From Paludisphaera rhizosphaerae (GTDB lineage: Bacteria; Planctomycetota; Planctomycetia; Isosphaerales; Isosphaeraceae), in contig NZ_JAALCR010000004.1 of assembly GCF_011065895.1 (NCBI RefSeq), positions 310,001-374,000 of the forward strand: a stretch of 64,000 nt of DNA, read 5' to 3'. The position numbers and the translations under genes are program-made. Shown piece by piece: positions 8,755 to 17,795 of this stretch. Each line of letters begins with the position of its first letter. Position 1 is the stretch's first letter. The notes under the pieces were generated by a model. It worked only from the letters and a program-made list of their open reading frames with translations. It was not told where the DNA came from and ran no database searches.

Positions 8755-8930
8755 TCCAAGTCCCCTGTCCCCCCGGGAGAGGGTGGCCCGAAGGGCCGGG
8801 TGAGGGTCGTCGGATTGGTAAGCCTAGCCATGAGTCCGCGATCGCCTGCCTCCGAAACGCATTCCGAGATCCGATGACCCTCACCCGCCGCTACGCGGCA
8901 CCCTCTCCCGAGGGAGAGAGGGGACCAAGT
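8755..8930. repeat. inverted palindromic repeat, CCCTCTCCC subfamily
   Basis: Two similar units of about 50 bases face each other: 8760-8808 and 8876-8925. Each has a CTCCCGAGGGAG-like palindrome, then a second short palindrome (GCCCGAAGGGC or GCCGCGTAGCGGC), then GGGTGAGGGTC. The spacer of about 67 bases shows no gene. The architecture matches the repeats at 26707, 36489, 52474 and 59771, although the bases differ enough to be a separate subfamily. It lies between a lipoprotein gene and the UnbV gene and accounts for most of the 284-base gap there. Confidence 0.8.
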
Positions 8931-9002
8931 TGGGTCTCGAATCGGGGCATCGACGAGCAACCCCCTGAGTCATCCGCCGCCCTGCTCTCCCGAGACTGCA
9001 CC

Positions 9003-12000
9003 ATGCGCCTGCCATCGCGTATCACGCGACTTCTCCTCCTGGCCGGCCTCCTTGGAATCTCCGGCTGCGGCCGCGAGTCGCCCCCACCCGTCGCGCCGCC
9101 GCCGGCCGTGGCGGCCCCACTCAAGGACGAAATTCCCGCGGAGAAACTCGACGCCGTCGCCACCGCGCACCTCCGCGGTCTCGGCCTCATGGAGCAGTAC
9201 GAGTACCGAAAGGCGGCCGAGGACTTCCGCGAGGTCCGCCGTCTCGCCCCCGGCTGGACGCCTGGCGCGGTGAACCTGGCGATCGCCCTCTTGAACGACA
9301 GCGGCGCGCAGGCTGAGCAATCGAAGGGCGGCGAGAAACCGCAGTCCAATTTCGACGAGGCTCTCGGCCTGCTGGACGAGGTCCTCAAGACGAAGCCCGA
9401 CGACCCCCGGGCCCTCTTCTGCAAAGGGATCATCCTGGCTCAGCAAGGCCAGGCGGCCGAGGCCCACCCGCTCTTCCTCAAGGCGACGGAGATCGACCCG
9501 CTCGACGCCGCGTCCTGGCTCTGGGCGGCCAACACCCTGACGAACGCCGAGGATCCCTCGCGTCCCACCGGCCCGGCCGAAGCCCCGCGGAAAATCGAGC
9601 TGCTGAACAAGGCCCTGGCCATCGACCCACACCTGGCCTCGGCCCTCTACCCCCTGGCCTTCGCCTACCGGATGGCCGGCCAACCTGACAAGCAGCGCGA
9701 GATCCTCGAACGCTGGAAGCAACTCGACCCCGACCGCCCCGGCCCCGTCCCCGGCGTTGGGAACGTCGTCGAGACCTCCTACGGCGAGATGGGCCGATAC
9801 GGCTCGATCGTCAATCCGCCGGGCCTGTCGACCATCGGCCGCGTCGAGCCGAAGGGCATGATGAGCGAGACGACCTCGCCGCAATTCGACCTCCCGAGAC
9901 CGCTCAACGTGACCTTGCCCGAGGGCGCCCGTTGGGTGAAGCCCGATGACTTCACCGGCGACAGGGCCGTAATCGACCGCGTCCGCCGCCGCTTCGGCGC
10001 GGCCGTCGTCCCGTTCGACGCCGACGGCGACGGCCGGACCGACCTGTTCCTCGCTTCGGCGGTCGTCGGACCGAAAGGCCCTCGGGACGCCCTGCTCCTG
10101 AACAAGGGCGAAGGCCGGTTCGAGGACGCCTCGGCCGCCTTCGGTCTCCCCGAGGACCGCGCCAGCACGGGCGCCGCCGCAGCCGACTTCGACGCCGACC
10201 GCCGCATCGACCTGTACCTGACCGGCCTGGGCGATCGCCTCCTGCGGAACAAGGACGGCAAGACCTTCGAGGACCTCACCTCGATGTTGAAGCCCCCTGC
10301 CCCCGCGGCTCTTTCGCTGACGGCCCGCTGGCTGGATCTCGACCAGGACGGCGACCTGGACCTATACGTCGTCAACTACACAACGGCCGACCGCGCCGGC
10401 GACGCCTTTGCCGACGACGACAAGACCCCTCCTCCTGGCGTCCCCAACTCAGCGTATCGCAACGACGGCAAGCCGCCGGCGATCGCCGGCAAGCCCGAGC
10501 CCTCCTGGACGCCGCTGGCCACCGCCGACAACGTCCAGACAACCGCCGGCCTCTCGTTGGCCCTTGTCCCCTGGACGGGCCAGGACGACCTGCTCGGCGG
10601 GATCGCCCGCCATACCGGGCTGGCCTTCGCCGACTTCGACGGGGACCGCGATCTGGACCTGATCCTCGCGTCCGACGACGGCCCGCTCTCGGCGGTTCTC
10701 AACGAGCGGCTCGGAAGGTTCCGAGCGTCGCCCCTCCAGGGCGTTGATTCGAGCATCCGCCTGTCGTCGCTGCTGACCTTCGACGTCGACAACGACGGCC
10801 GCCCCGACCTGGCTGGCCCGACCGCCGACGGTCCGCCTCGGATCTGGCGCAACGTCACCCCACGAGCCGACGCCCGGACGCTCTCGCTGGCATTCGAGGA
10901 GACACCCGCTCCGATTGTCGCCGTCTACCCTCGCCTGCCGCTCGCCACCGTCCATCGCTCGCTCATCGCCGCCGACCTCGATCTCGACGGCTGGTTCGAC
11001 CTGCTGGGCCTCGATGCGCGGGGACAAGGCGTGACGCCGGAGGGGTTCGGACAGGCCCTTGCGAACCCCGCCGGTCGCCCCCCTCCGACCTACTCCCGGC
11101 CGCCGGCCCCCTGGATCCGAAACCCAAACGCGGCGCGGACGACCTCGATCCCGATGGGCGAGGATCTGCTCGCCGAGGGGCTGGCCCTCGTCGACCTCGA
11201 CGGCGACGCCCTTCCGGACGTTCTCACGACCACGCCTGGCGCGGCCCCCGTCTGGTCTCGCCGCGGTGACGGCGGCGCACGTTGGCTAGCCCTGGACCTC
11301 TCCGGCCGCTGGCGGGTCCAACCGGAGTTGATGCGGACGAACCCGCACGGGATCGGGGCCCGGGTCGTGGTTCAGGCCCGAGGGATCGACGCAGTCTACG
11401 ACCACACCACGCCGTCGGCCGCGCTCGGTTCGGCTCCAGGGCCGGTGGTGATCGGGCTCAAGGGGAACTCGGCGGCTGACGTCGTCCACGTCCGCTGGCC
11501 GGACGGCGTGATGCAGGCCGAGCTGAACGTGGCCGCCGACCAGAAGGTGGAGCTGGCCGAGCGGAACCGCAAGACCGGGAGCTGCCCGGTACTTTTCACG
11601 TGGAACGGTGAGCGGTTCGTTTGCCTGGGCGACTTCCTGGGGGGCGGCGGCCTGGGGTATCTCGTCGCTCCTGGGGTCTACGGCCAGCCGGATCGAGATG
11701 AGGCCGTGGCCATCGGCGAGGATCAACTGAAGGCCGAGCACGGCGTCATCCGGCTCTCGATCACCGAGCCGATGGACGAGGTCGCGTACCTGGACCACCT
11801 CACGCTGGAGGTCGTCGACCGACCGCCGGGCGTCTCGGTGGCCCTCGACGAACGGTTCGCCCCGACAGGCCCACGGCCGACGGGCGAGCTTCGTGCCTGG
11901 CGGACGGCCGTCGAGCCCGTCCGCGCCACGGACCTGAAAGGCGTCGACCAGACCGAAACCCTCAAGGCCTGGGACCGCAAAACCGTCGACGGCTTCGCCA

Positions 12001-12872
12001 GACTCGCCGGCTGGACGGGCTACGCGGAGGAACACGGGATCGTCCTGGACTTCGGCGACCGCCTCGCCGGCTACGGCCCCCACGACCGACTGTCGCTCTG
12101 CCTGGCGGGCTGGGTCGAGTATCCATACTCCCAGACCAACTACGCCGCCGCGACGGCCGGCGTCGTGCTGACGCCGCCGACGATCGAGCGGCTCGGCGAG
12201 GACGGTTCCTGGCACGTCATCGAGCCCCACGCCGGCTATCCCGCCGGGCTGCCGAGGATGACGACGCTCGACCTGACCGGGAAGCTCACAGGCCCGCGCT
12301 GCGTGCTGCGGATCCGGACAAATATGGAGTGCTACTACGACCAGGCTTTCATCGCCGTCCGTGACGCCGACGCCGAGAAGGCCCTGCGGACGACTCGGCT
12401 CCCGGTCGCCAGAGCTATCCTTGGGGCTCGGGGATACACTCGCGAGGTCTCGCCCGACGGCCGCCTGCCATTGCTGTACGATTACGCCCACGTCGACCCG
12501 GCTCCGCTGGCTCGGATGTCCGGAACGCTGACGCGGTTCGGCGACGTCGCCGATCTGCTGCGAGCCGACGACGATCGGCTCTGCGTGGTCGGCCCCGGCG
12601 ACGAGGCTCGCGTCGAGTTCACAGCCGACGGCCTCCCCGCGCTCCCGGAAGGCTGGCGGCGGAGTTACGTCCTGCGGAGCGTCGGCTACTGCAAGGACGC
12701 CGACCCGTTCACGGCCGGCAGCGACGACGTGGGGCCGCTTCCGTGGAAAGGGATGCCCGACTATCCCTTCGCCGACCCGAAGGCGTCGCGGCCGTTGGAC
12801 ACGGCTTACTCGGAGTACCTCCGGACCTATCAGACCCGGCCGGCTGGCGGTCCTCGGGGCGACTCGCGCTGA
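9003..12872 (+). CDS. TPR/FG-GAP/UnbV (CRTAC1-type) lipoprotein
   Basis: This is a 1289-residue cell-surface or periplasmic lipoprotein with a type II signal (LLLLAGLLGISGC, Cys22). Residues about 55-260 hold TPR-like repeats. Residues about 320-770 contain repeated FG-GAP/VCBS blades with calcium-binding DxDxDG loops, such as FDADGDGRTDLFL and LDLDQDGDLDLYV. These blades build a beta-propeller. An ASPIC/UnbV domain follows near 810-880 (GIGARVVVQ and VHVRWPDG). The last 400 residues are an unrecognised region beginning FTWNGERFVCLGDFLGGGG. The frame is open upstream through the palindromic repeat, but the ATG at 9003 gives the signal peptide. Function is unknown; adhesion or surface scaffolding is inferred. 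Confidence 0.88.
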   Translation: MRLPSRITRLLLLAGLLGISGCGRESPPPVAPPPAVAAPLKDEIPAEKLDAVATAHLRGLGLMEQYEYRKAAEDFREVRRLAPGWTPGAVNLAIALLNDSGAQAEQSKGGEKPQSNFDEALGLLDEVLKTKPDDPRALFCKGIILAQQGQAAEAHPLFLKATEIDPLDAASWLWAANTLTNAEDPSRPTGPAEAPRKIELLNKALAIDPHLASALYPLAFAYRMAGQPDKQREILERWKQLDPDRPGPVPGVGNVVETSYGEMGRYGSIVNPPGLSTIGRVEPKGMMSETTSPQFDLPRPLNVTLPEGARWVKPDDFTGDRAVIDRVRRRFGAAVVPFDADGDGRTDLFLASAVVGPKGPRDALLLNKGEGRFEDASAAFGLPEDRASTGAAAADFDADRRIDLYLTGLGDRLLRNKDGKTFEDLTSMLKPPAPAALSLTARWLDLDQDGDLDLYVVNYTTADRAGDAFADDDKTPPPGVPNSAYRNDGKPPAIAGKPEPSWTPLATADNVQTTAGLSLALVPWTGQDDLLGGIARHTGLAFADFDGDRDLDLILASDDGPLSAVLNERLGRFRASPLQGVDSSIRLSSLLTFDVDNDGRPDLAGPTADGPPRIWRNVTPRADARTLSLAFEETPAPIVAVYPRLPLATVHRSLIAADLDLDGWFDLLGLDARGQGVTPEGFGQALANPAGRPPPTYSRPPAPWIRNPNAARTTSIPMGEDLLAEGLALVDLDGDALPDVLTTTPGAAPVWSRRGDGGARWLALDLSGRWRVQPELMRTNPHGIGARVVVQARGIDAVYDHTTPSAALGSAPGPVVIGLKGNSAADVVHVRWPDGVMQAELNVAADQKVELAERNRKTGSCPVLFTWNGERFVCLGDFLGGGGLGYLVAPGVYGQPDRDEAVAIGEDQLKAEHGVIRLSITEPMDEVAYLDHLTLEVVDRPPGVSVALDERFAPTGPRPTGELRAWRTAVEPVRATDLKGVDQTETLKAWDRKTVDGFARLAGWTGYAEEHGIVLDFGDRLAGYGPHDRLSLCLAGWVEYPYSQTNYAAATAGVVLTPPTIERLGEDGSWHVIEPHAGYPAGLPRMTTLDLTGKLTGPRCVLRIRTNMECYYDQAFIAVRDADAEKALRTTRLPVARAILGARGYTREVSPDGRLPLLYDYAHVDPAPLARMSGTLTRFGDVADLLRADDDRLCVVGPGDEARVEFTADGLPALPEGWRRSYVLRSVGYCKDADPFTAGSDDVGPLPWKGMPDYPFADPKASRPLDTAYSEYLRTYQTRPAGGPRGDSR

Positions 12873-12961
12873 TTCCTCGGCCGTCAGGCGTTAAGCTGGA
12901 GATCCACGCCGCGGCCCAGCGGGTCGCGCCCACTCACCGAGCGCGGACGGAACAGACGACC

Positions 12962-15085
12962 ATGGCCAGCGACGACGCGACGACCAATCTACGCCGGATC
13001 CGGAACATCGGGATCATCGCCCACATCGACGCCGGCAAGACGACAACCACCGAGCGGATCCTCTACTACACGGGCGAGATCCACCGGATGGGCGACGTCG
13101 ACAAGGGAAATACGACGACCGACTACCTGGAGGAAGAACGCGAGCGCGGGATCACCATCGTCGCCGCCGCGATCACCTGCCACTGGAAAGACGCCGACGG
13201 TCAACCGACGACCATCAACATCATCGACACCCCCGGCCACGTGGACTTCACGGCTGAGGTCGAGCGTTCGCTCCGCGTGCTCGACGGGGCCGTCGTGATC
13301 TTCTCGGGCGTCGAGGGCGTCGAGGCCCAGAGTGAGACCGTCTGGCGCCAGGCGGGCAAGTATCACGTGCCCCGAATCTGCTTCATCAACAAGATGGACC
13401 GGATCGGCGCCGAGTTCGAGCGCGTCTACGAGGAGATCAAGGATCGGCTCGACAGCCATCCGATCCCGCTTCAGATCCCGATCGGCGCCGGGCCCGAGGG
13501 CTCGATGGGCGCCTTCCAGGGGCTCATCGACCTGATCCAGATGAAGGCCCTGTTCTTCGAAACGGCCGACCTGGGCTCCACGTTCACCGTCCAGGAGATC
13601 CCCGAAGACCTGAAGCTCGACGCCGAAGCCTGGCGTGAGACGATGCTCAACTCGCTCTCCGAGTTCGACGAGACCTTCGCCGAACAGTACATGGCCCATC
13701 TTGACGGCGGTGAACTAACCGTCGAGATGATCCACCAGGCCCTCCGACGCGCCACGCTGACGGGCGGCGCTCAGCCGGTGTTGTGCGGGTCCAGCTTCAA
13801 GTACGTCGGCGTACAGCAGCTTCTGGACGCCGTCTCGTACTACCTGCCGAGCCCGCTGGACAAGCCCCCGGTGGTCGGCATTCACCCCAAAAAGGGAACG
13901 GAACTCTCCCGCAAACCGGATCCCGACGAGCCATTCTGCGGCCTCGTCTTCAAGATCACCAACGACGCCCACGGCGACCTCTCGTTCGTGCGGGTCTACT
14001 CGGGCGTCCTGAAGGCGGGGAGCCGCGTCTTCAACCCGGGTCGTGAGGAGAAGGAGAACTGCTCGCGGCTCTACCACATCCGCGCCGACGACCGCGAGCA
14101 GATCACCGAGGCGATCGCCGGCGACATCGTCGGCGTCGTGGGCCTCAAGAAGTGCGTCACCGGCGACACCCTCTGCGACGCCACGCACACGATCCTCCTG
14201 GAGCGGATCGAGTTCCCCGAGACGGTCATCAGCATGTCGATCGAGCCCGTCAGCTCGGCCGACAAGGGGAAGCTCTCCGACACGCTCAACGCGCTGGCCC
14301 GTGAGGACCCGACGTTCACGTTCAAGGTCAACGAGGAGACCGGCCAGACGCTCATCTCCGGCATGGGCGAGCTGCACCTGGAGATCCTCAAGAACCGGAT
14401 GACGCGCGACTTCAAGCTGAAGGTCCACGTCGGCCGCCCGCGCGTCAGCTACCGCGAGACGATCAAGAAGGCCGTCAAACGGATTGAGGGGACGTGCATC
14501 CGCCAGACCGGCGGCACCGGGCTGTACGCCAAGATCAAGATCGACGTGGAGCCCGAGGTCCAGGCCAAAGGCGCGCCGGTGATGCACTTCCAGAACAAGA
14601 TGAAGGGGGGTGTGATCCCCGGCGAGTTCATCCCGGCCATTGAAGCCGGACTCCGCGAGGAAGCCAAGTCGGGCGGCAAGACGGGCTACCCGCTCGTCGA
14701 CCTGAAGGTGACGCTCGTCGACGGCGACGCCCACGACGTCGACTCCAACGACATGGCCTTCCGCTTCGCCGCGTCCGACGCCCTCCGCAACGCCATCGAG
14801 GAGGCCGGGCCGGTCCTACTGGAACCCATCATGCGGTTGGAGGTCGTCACCCCCGAGGACTACCTGGGGAACATCACGGCCGACCTCGCCAGCCGACGGG
14901 CGCTCATCGAGCGGACCTCGACCCGTGGCAAGCTGATGGTCATCGACGCGCGGGCCCCGCTGAAGGAGATGTTCGGCTACTCGACGGCCGTCCGCAGCCT
15001 CTCGCAGGGGCGGGCCAGTTACACCATGGAGCCCCTCGAATACGCCGCCGCGCCGGAGAGCATGCTGGAGGCCCTCACGGGCTGA
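12962..15085 (+). CDS. fusA: translation elongation factor G
   Basis: EF-G is the GTPase that drives ribosomal translocation and helps recycle ribosomes. The 707-residue protein has all GTPase motifs: AHIDAGKT (20-27), the RERGIT switch region (about 60-65), DTPGH (89-93) and NKMD (143-146). EF-G domains II-V follow to the C-terminus. The ATG at 12962 matches the family N-terminus; the open frame upstream to 12743 lies inside the preceding gene. Unusually, none of rpsL, rpsG or tuf is nearby, and the next gene is a secreted glycosidase-like protein. It may therefore be one of the additional EF-G paralogues that planctomycetes often carry rather than the str-operon copy. Confidence 0.95.
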   Translation: MASDDATTNLRRIRNIGIIAHIDAGKTTTTERILYYTGEIHRMGDVDKGNTTTDYLEEERERGITIVAAAITCHWKDADGQPTTINIIDTPGHVDFTAEVERSLRVLDGAVVIFSGVEGVEAQSETVWRQAGKYHVPRICFINKMDRIGAEFERVYEEIKDRLDSHPIPLQIPIGAGPEGSMGAFQGLIDLIQMKALFFETADLGSTFTVQEIPEDLKLDAEAWRETMLNSLSEFDETFAEQYMAHLDGGELTVEMIHQALRRATLTGGAQPVLCGSSFKYVGVQQLLDAVSYYLPSPLDKPPVVGIHPKKGTELSRKPDPDEPFCGLVFKITNDAHGDLSFVRVYSGVLKAGSRVFNPGREEKENCSRLYHIRADDREQITEAIAGDIVGVVGLKKCVTGDTLCDATHTILLERIEFPETVISMSIEPVSSADKGKLSDTLNALAREDPTFTFKVNEETGQTLISGMGELHLEILKNRMTRDFKLKVHVGRPRVSYRETIKKAVKRIEGTCIRQTGGTGLYAKIKIDVEPEVQAKGAPVMHFQNKMKGGVIPGEFIPAIEAGLREEAKSGGKTGYPLVDLKVTLVDGDAHDVDSNDMAFRFAASDALRNAIEEAGPVLLEPIMRLEVVTPEDYLGNITADLASRRALIERTSTRGKLMVIDARAPLKEMFGYSTAVRSLSQGRASYTMEPLEYAAAPESMLEALTG

Positions 15086-15168
15086 TGGCGGCCGCAGGCG
15101 CCTTGGGTCGGGGCAACCGCCGGGGTAGGATGAGGCTTCCGCCCGCATCCCTCCCCGGAGCCCTCCCC

Positions 15169-17784
15169 ATGCAGCGATCCTTCCTCGTCTCGACGCTCCT
15201 GGCGGCGTGCCTGTCGTCCACGGCGCTCGCACTGACGGTCCGCGTGGAGGTCCGCGACGGCGTCCCGCTGCTGGTGGTGGACGGCAAGCCCGTGCGCGGG
15301 CGGATGTTCTTCGGCATCCCGGGCTCGTCGCCGCTCCGGGTCGGTCCCGAGGGGAAGGTCGTCCGCTTCGAGTTCGTCGCCGCCGAATCGGCCGACAACG
15401 GCACGATGCACATCCGATGCGGCCCGCAGGCCGGGACGGTCGACCTGGACGATCTCCGGGTCGTCGACCTGACCGACGGCCGCGAGGTGATCCCGCTGCG
15501 CGACTTCGAGGCTGGGCCGTCCTCGTTCGCGAAGGACTGGACCTACTGGCCGACCGGCGCGAAGAACACGACGGGCGCCGCCGAAATCCAGCCGGGCGTG
15601 GGGAAGGGGGGCTCAGCCGGGATGCGGATCACGATCCAGGATCCGCCCAGGGGAAGCGAGCCTCCCGACTTCCACGTCTATCACCAAACCCGGCTGAAGC
15701 TGTTGAAAGGCCGTCGATATGAGGCCACGATCTGGCTGCGGTCCAGCGTCGACCGCGACCTGACGATCGCCTTCTATCGCCCCGGCTCGTCGTTCGTCTA
15801 CCTCGGCGGCCCTCCCGGCCCTTATGAGACCGAGATCAAGCTGGCCGCCGACGCGGGGGTGGACTTCGTCAGCTTCCCGATCGGCTTCCCCTGGCCCGAA
15901 CCCGGCAAGGAGGCCGATTTCTCCGCCGTGGACTCGGCCTGCGAGCAGGTGCTCCGCGTGAACCCCAAGGCGCTGCTGCTCCCGAGGATCGGCGTGTATG
16001 CCCCCGCCTGGTGGTCGGCCCAGCACCCCGGCGAGGCGATGCAGTGGGAGGACGGCAAGAGGCTCGACGCGGTACCCGCCTCGCCGCGATTCCGCGAGGA
16101 CGCCGCTCAACGGCTCCGCCTCCTCGTCGAACACCTGGAAGCGAAGTTCGGCGACCACATCGCCGGCTATCATCCGACCGGTCAAAACACCGGGGAATGG
16201 TTCTATCACGAAACCTGGGGCCGCCCCCTCAACGGCTACGCCCCGGCCGATCTCGCCGCCTGGCGTGCCTGGCTCGCCGTTCGCTACAAGACGGACGCCG
16301 ACCTCCGCAAGGCTTGGAGCGATCCCCGCGTCGCGCTGGAGACCGCTGCGGTCCCGACGCCCAGGGAGCGTCACGCGTCGCCCCATGGTGTCTTCCGCGA
16401 CCCGAAGACCGAGAAGCCGCTGCTTGACTGGGCCGACTTCCAGCAAGAAGGAATGGCCGACGCCGTGCAGACCTTCGCGAAGGCCGTTCGGCAAGCGTCG
16501 GCCGGGCGGAAGCTCGTCGTCTTCTTCTACGGCTACGTTTTCGAGTTCGGCCCAGTCGGGAACGGCCCGGCGACGTCCGGCCACTACGCGCTGCGGCGAC
16601 TGCTGGACTCGCCCGACGTGGACGTTCTCTGTTCGCCGATCTCGTACTTCGATCGTGGCCTGGGGGAATCGGCCCCATCGATGACCGCGGCGGAGAGCGT
16701 CGCGCTGGCGGGGAAGCTCTGGCTCAACGAGGACGACACCCGAACCTACCTGGCGAAGGGTAGCACGTTCCCCGGCGCGCAGGCGGGCGCCGACACCTAT
16801 GAAGACACGGTCAAGATGCTGACCCGCAACGTCGGCCAGGAGGCCGTGCGGAACTTCGCGACCTGGTGGATGGACCTGGGTGCGACCGGCTGGTTCAACG
16901 ACCGCCGGCTCTGGGACCAGATGCGTCGGCTCGAAGCCGTCGACCGTCTCATGATCGATAAGCCGTCCGCCTACAGGCCCGAGATCGCCGCCGTGATCGA
17001 CGAGGAGAGCATGAAGCGCCTCGCTCCGGCTGGGGTGGCCGTAAGCCGGCCCGGGATCTACGAGGCTCGCCGCGCGCTCAGCCTGGCGGGAGCGCCATTT
17101 GGTCAATATCTCCTCGACGACGTGATCGCCGGCAAGGTGGACGCGAAGTTGTACGTGATCCTCAATGCGTGGAGCCTCAATCAGGAGCAACGCTCCGGAC
17201 TCAGAAAGGCGACGCAGAACAGGGGGGTCGTGTGGTGCTACGCCCCGGGCTGGTTCGACGGCGATTCTCCGTCTCCCGCGTCGATGCAGGAGCTGACGGG
17301 CTTCAAGCTGGAGCCCTCACTGGCTGCCCAGGCTCATGGCGAGCCAACTCAGGCCGGCCGTCTCCAGGGGCTGTCTCAGCCGATCGGTCCCAAGGTCCAG
17401 ATCCGGCCGACGTTCGCCGCCGTCGACGCGACTCCCGACGAGGTCCTCACCAGATATCCGGACGGTTCGGCGGCGGTCGCTCTCCGGAACGGCCAGGCTC
17501 CGGGCTTCTCGCTGTTCGTCGGCGCCCCGGGGATGACTTCGGAGTTGATCCGGCTGGCGGCTCGAAAGGCCGGCGTTCACCTCTACACGGACTCCGATTG
17601 CGTCGTGTACGCCAATGGGCCGCTCCTCGTCCTGAGCGCCTCGCGGGACGGCGAGATCCGCGTCACGCTCCCGCCGGGCCGCACCGAGCTGGAGGACGCC
17701 CTCGACGGCAAGCCCGCAGCAGGGAACGCCCCGTACATCCTTCCGATGCAGAAGGGAGACGTGAAGATCTTCCGTTTCCCGTGA
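15169..17784 (+). CDS. secreted glycoside hydrolase-like protein
   Basis: The 871-residue protein has a signal peptide (MQRSFLVSTLLAACLSSTALA). It then has a beta-sandwich carbohydrate-binding-like region (about 25-210) and a TIM-barrel-like region (about 220-560). The barrel contains TGQNTGEWFY with Glu343, placed like the acid/base of clan GH-A beta-galactosidases such as GH42. A region near 590-740 resembles the trimerisation domain of that family. This is recognition by pattern; the second catalytic residue was not pinned down. A role in polysaccharide breakdown outside the cytoplasm is inferred. The frame opens at 15085 on the fusA stop, but the ATG at 15169 preceded by CGGAG gives the signal peptide. 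It may be co-transcribed with fusA. Confidence 0.75.
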   Translation: MQRSFLVSTLLAACLSSTALALTVRVEVRDGVPLLVVDGKPVRGRMFFGIPGSSPLRVGPEGKVVRFEFVAAESADNGTMHIRCGPQAGTVDLDDLRVVDLTDGREVIPLRDFEAGPSSFAKDWTYWPTGAKNTTGAAEIQPGVGKGGSAGMRITIQDPPRGSEPPDFHVYHQTRLKLLKGRRYEATIWLRSSVDRDLTIAFYRPGSSFVYLGGPPGPYETEIKLAADAGVDFVSFPIGFPWPEPGKEADFSAVDSACEQVLRVNPKALLLPRIGVYAPAWWSAQHPGEAMQWEDGKRLDAVPASPRFREDAAQRLRLLVEHLEAKFGDHIAGYHPTGQNTGEWFYHETWGRPLNGYAPADLAAWRAWLAVRYKTDADLRKAWSDPRVALETAAVPTPRERHASPHGVFRDPKTEKPLLDWADFQQEGMADAVQTFAKAVRQASAGRKLVVFFYGYVFEFGPVGNGPATSGHYALRRLLDSPDVDVLCSPISYFDRGLGESAPSMTAAESVALAGKLWLNEDDTRTYLAKGSTFPGAQAGADTYEDTVKMLTRNVGQEAVRNFATWWMDLGATGWFNDRRLWDQMRRLEAVDRLMIDKPSAYRPEIAAVIDEESMKRLAPAGVAVSRPGIYEARRALSLAGAPFGQYLLDDVIAGKVDAKLYVILNAWSLNQEQRSGLRKATQNRGVVWCYAPGWFDGDSPSPASMQELTGFKLEPSLAAQAHGEPTQAGRLQGLSQPIGPKVQIRPTFAAVDATPDEVLTRYPDGSAAVALRNGQAPGFSLFVGAPGMTSELIRLAARKAGVHLYTDSDCVVYANGPLLVLSASRDGEIRVTLPPGRTELEDALDGKPAAGNAPYILPMQKGDVKIFRFP

Positions 17785-17795
17785 AACGACGGCGA

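Noticed and set aside
12743-12961. N-terminal extension of EF-G
   Set aside because: It overlaps the end of the UnbV gene in another frame and is not part of the EF-G family; the start at 12962 fits the conserved N-terminus.
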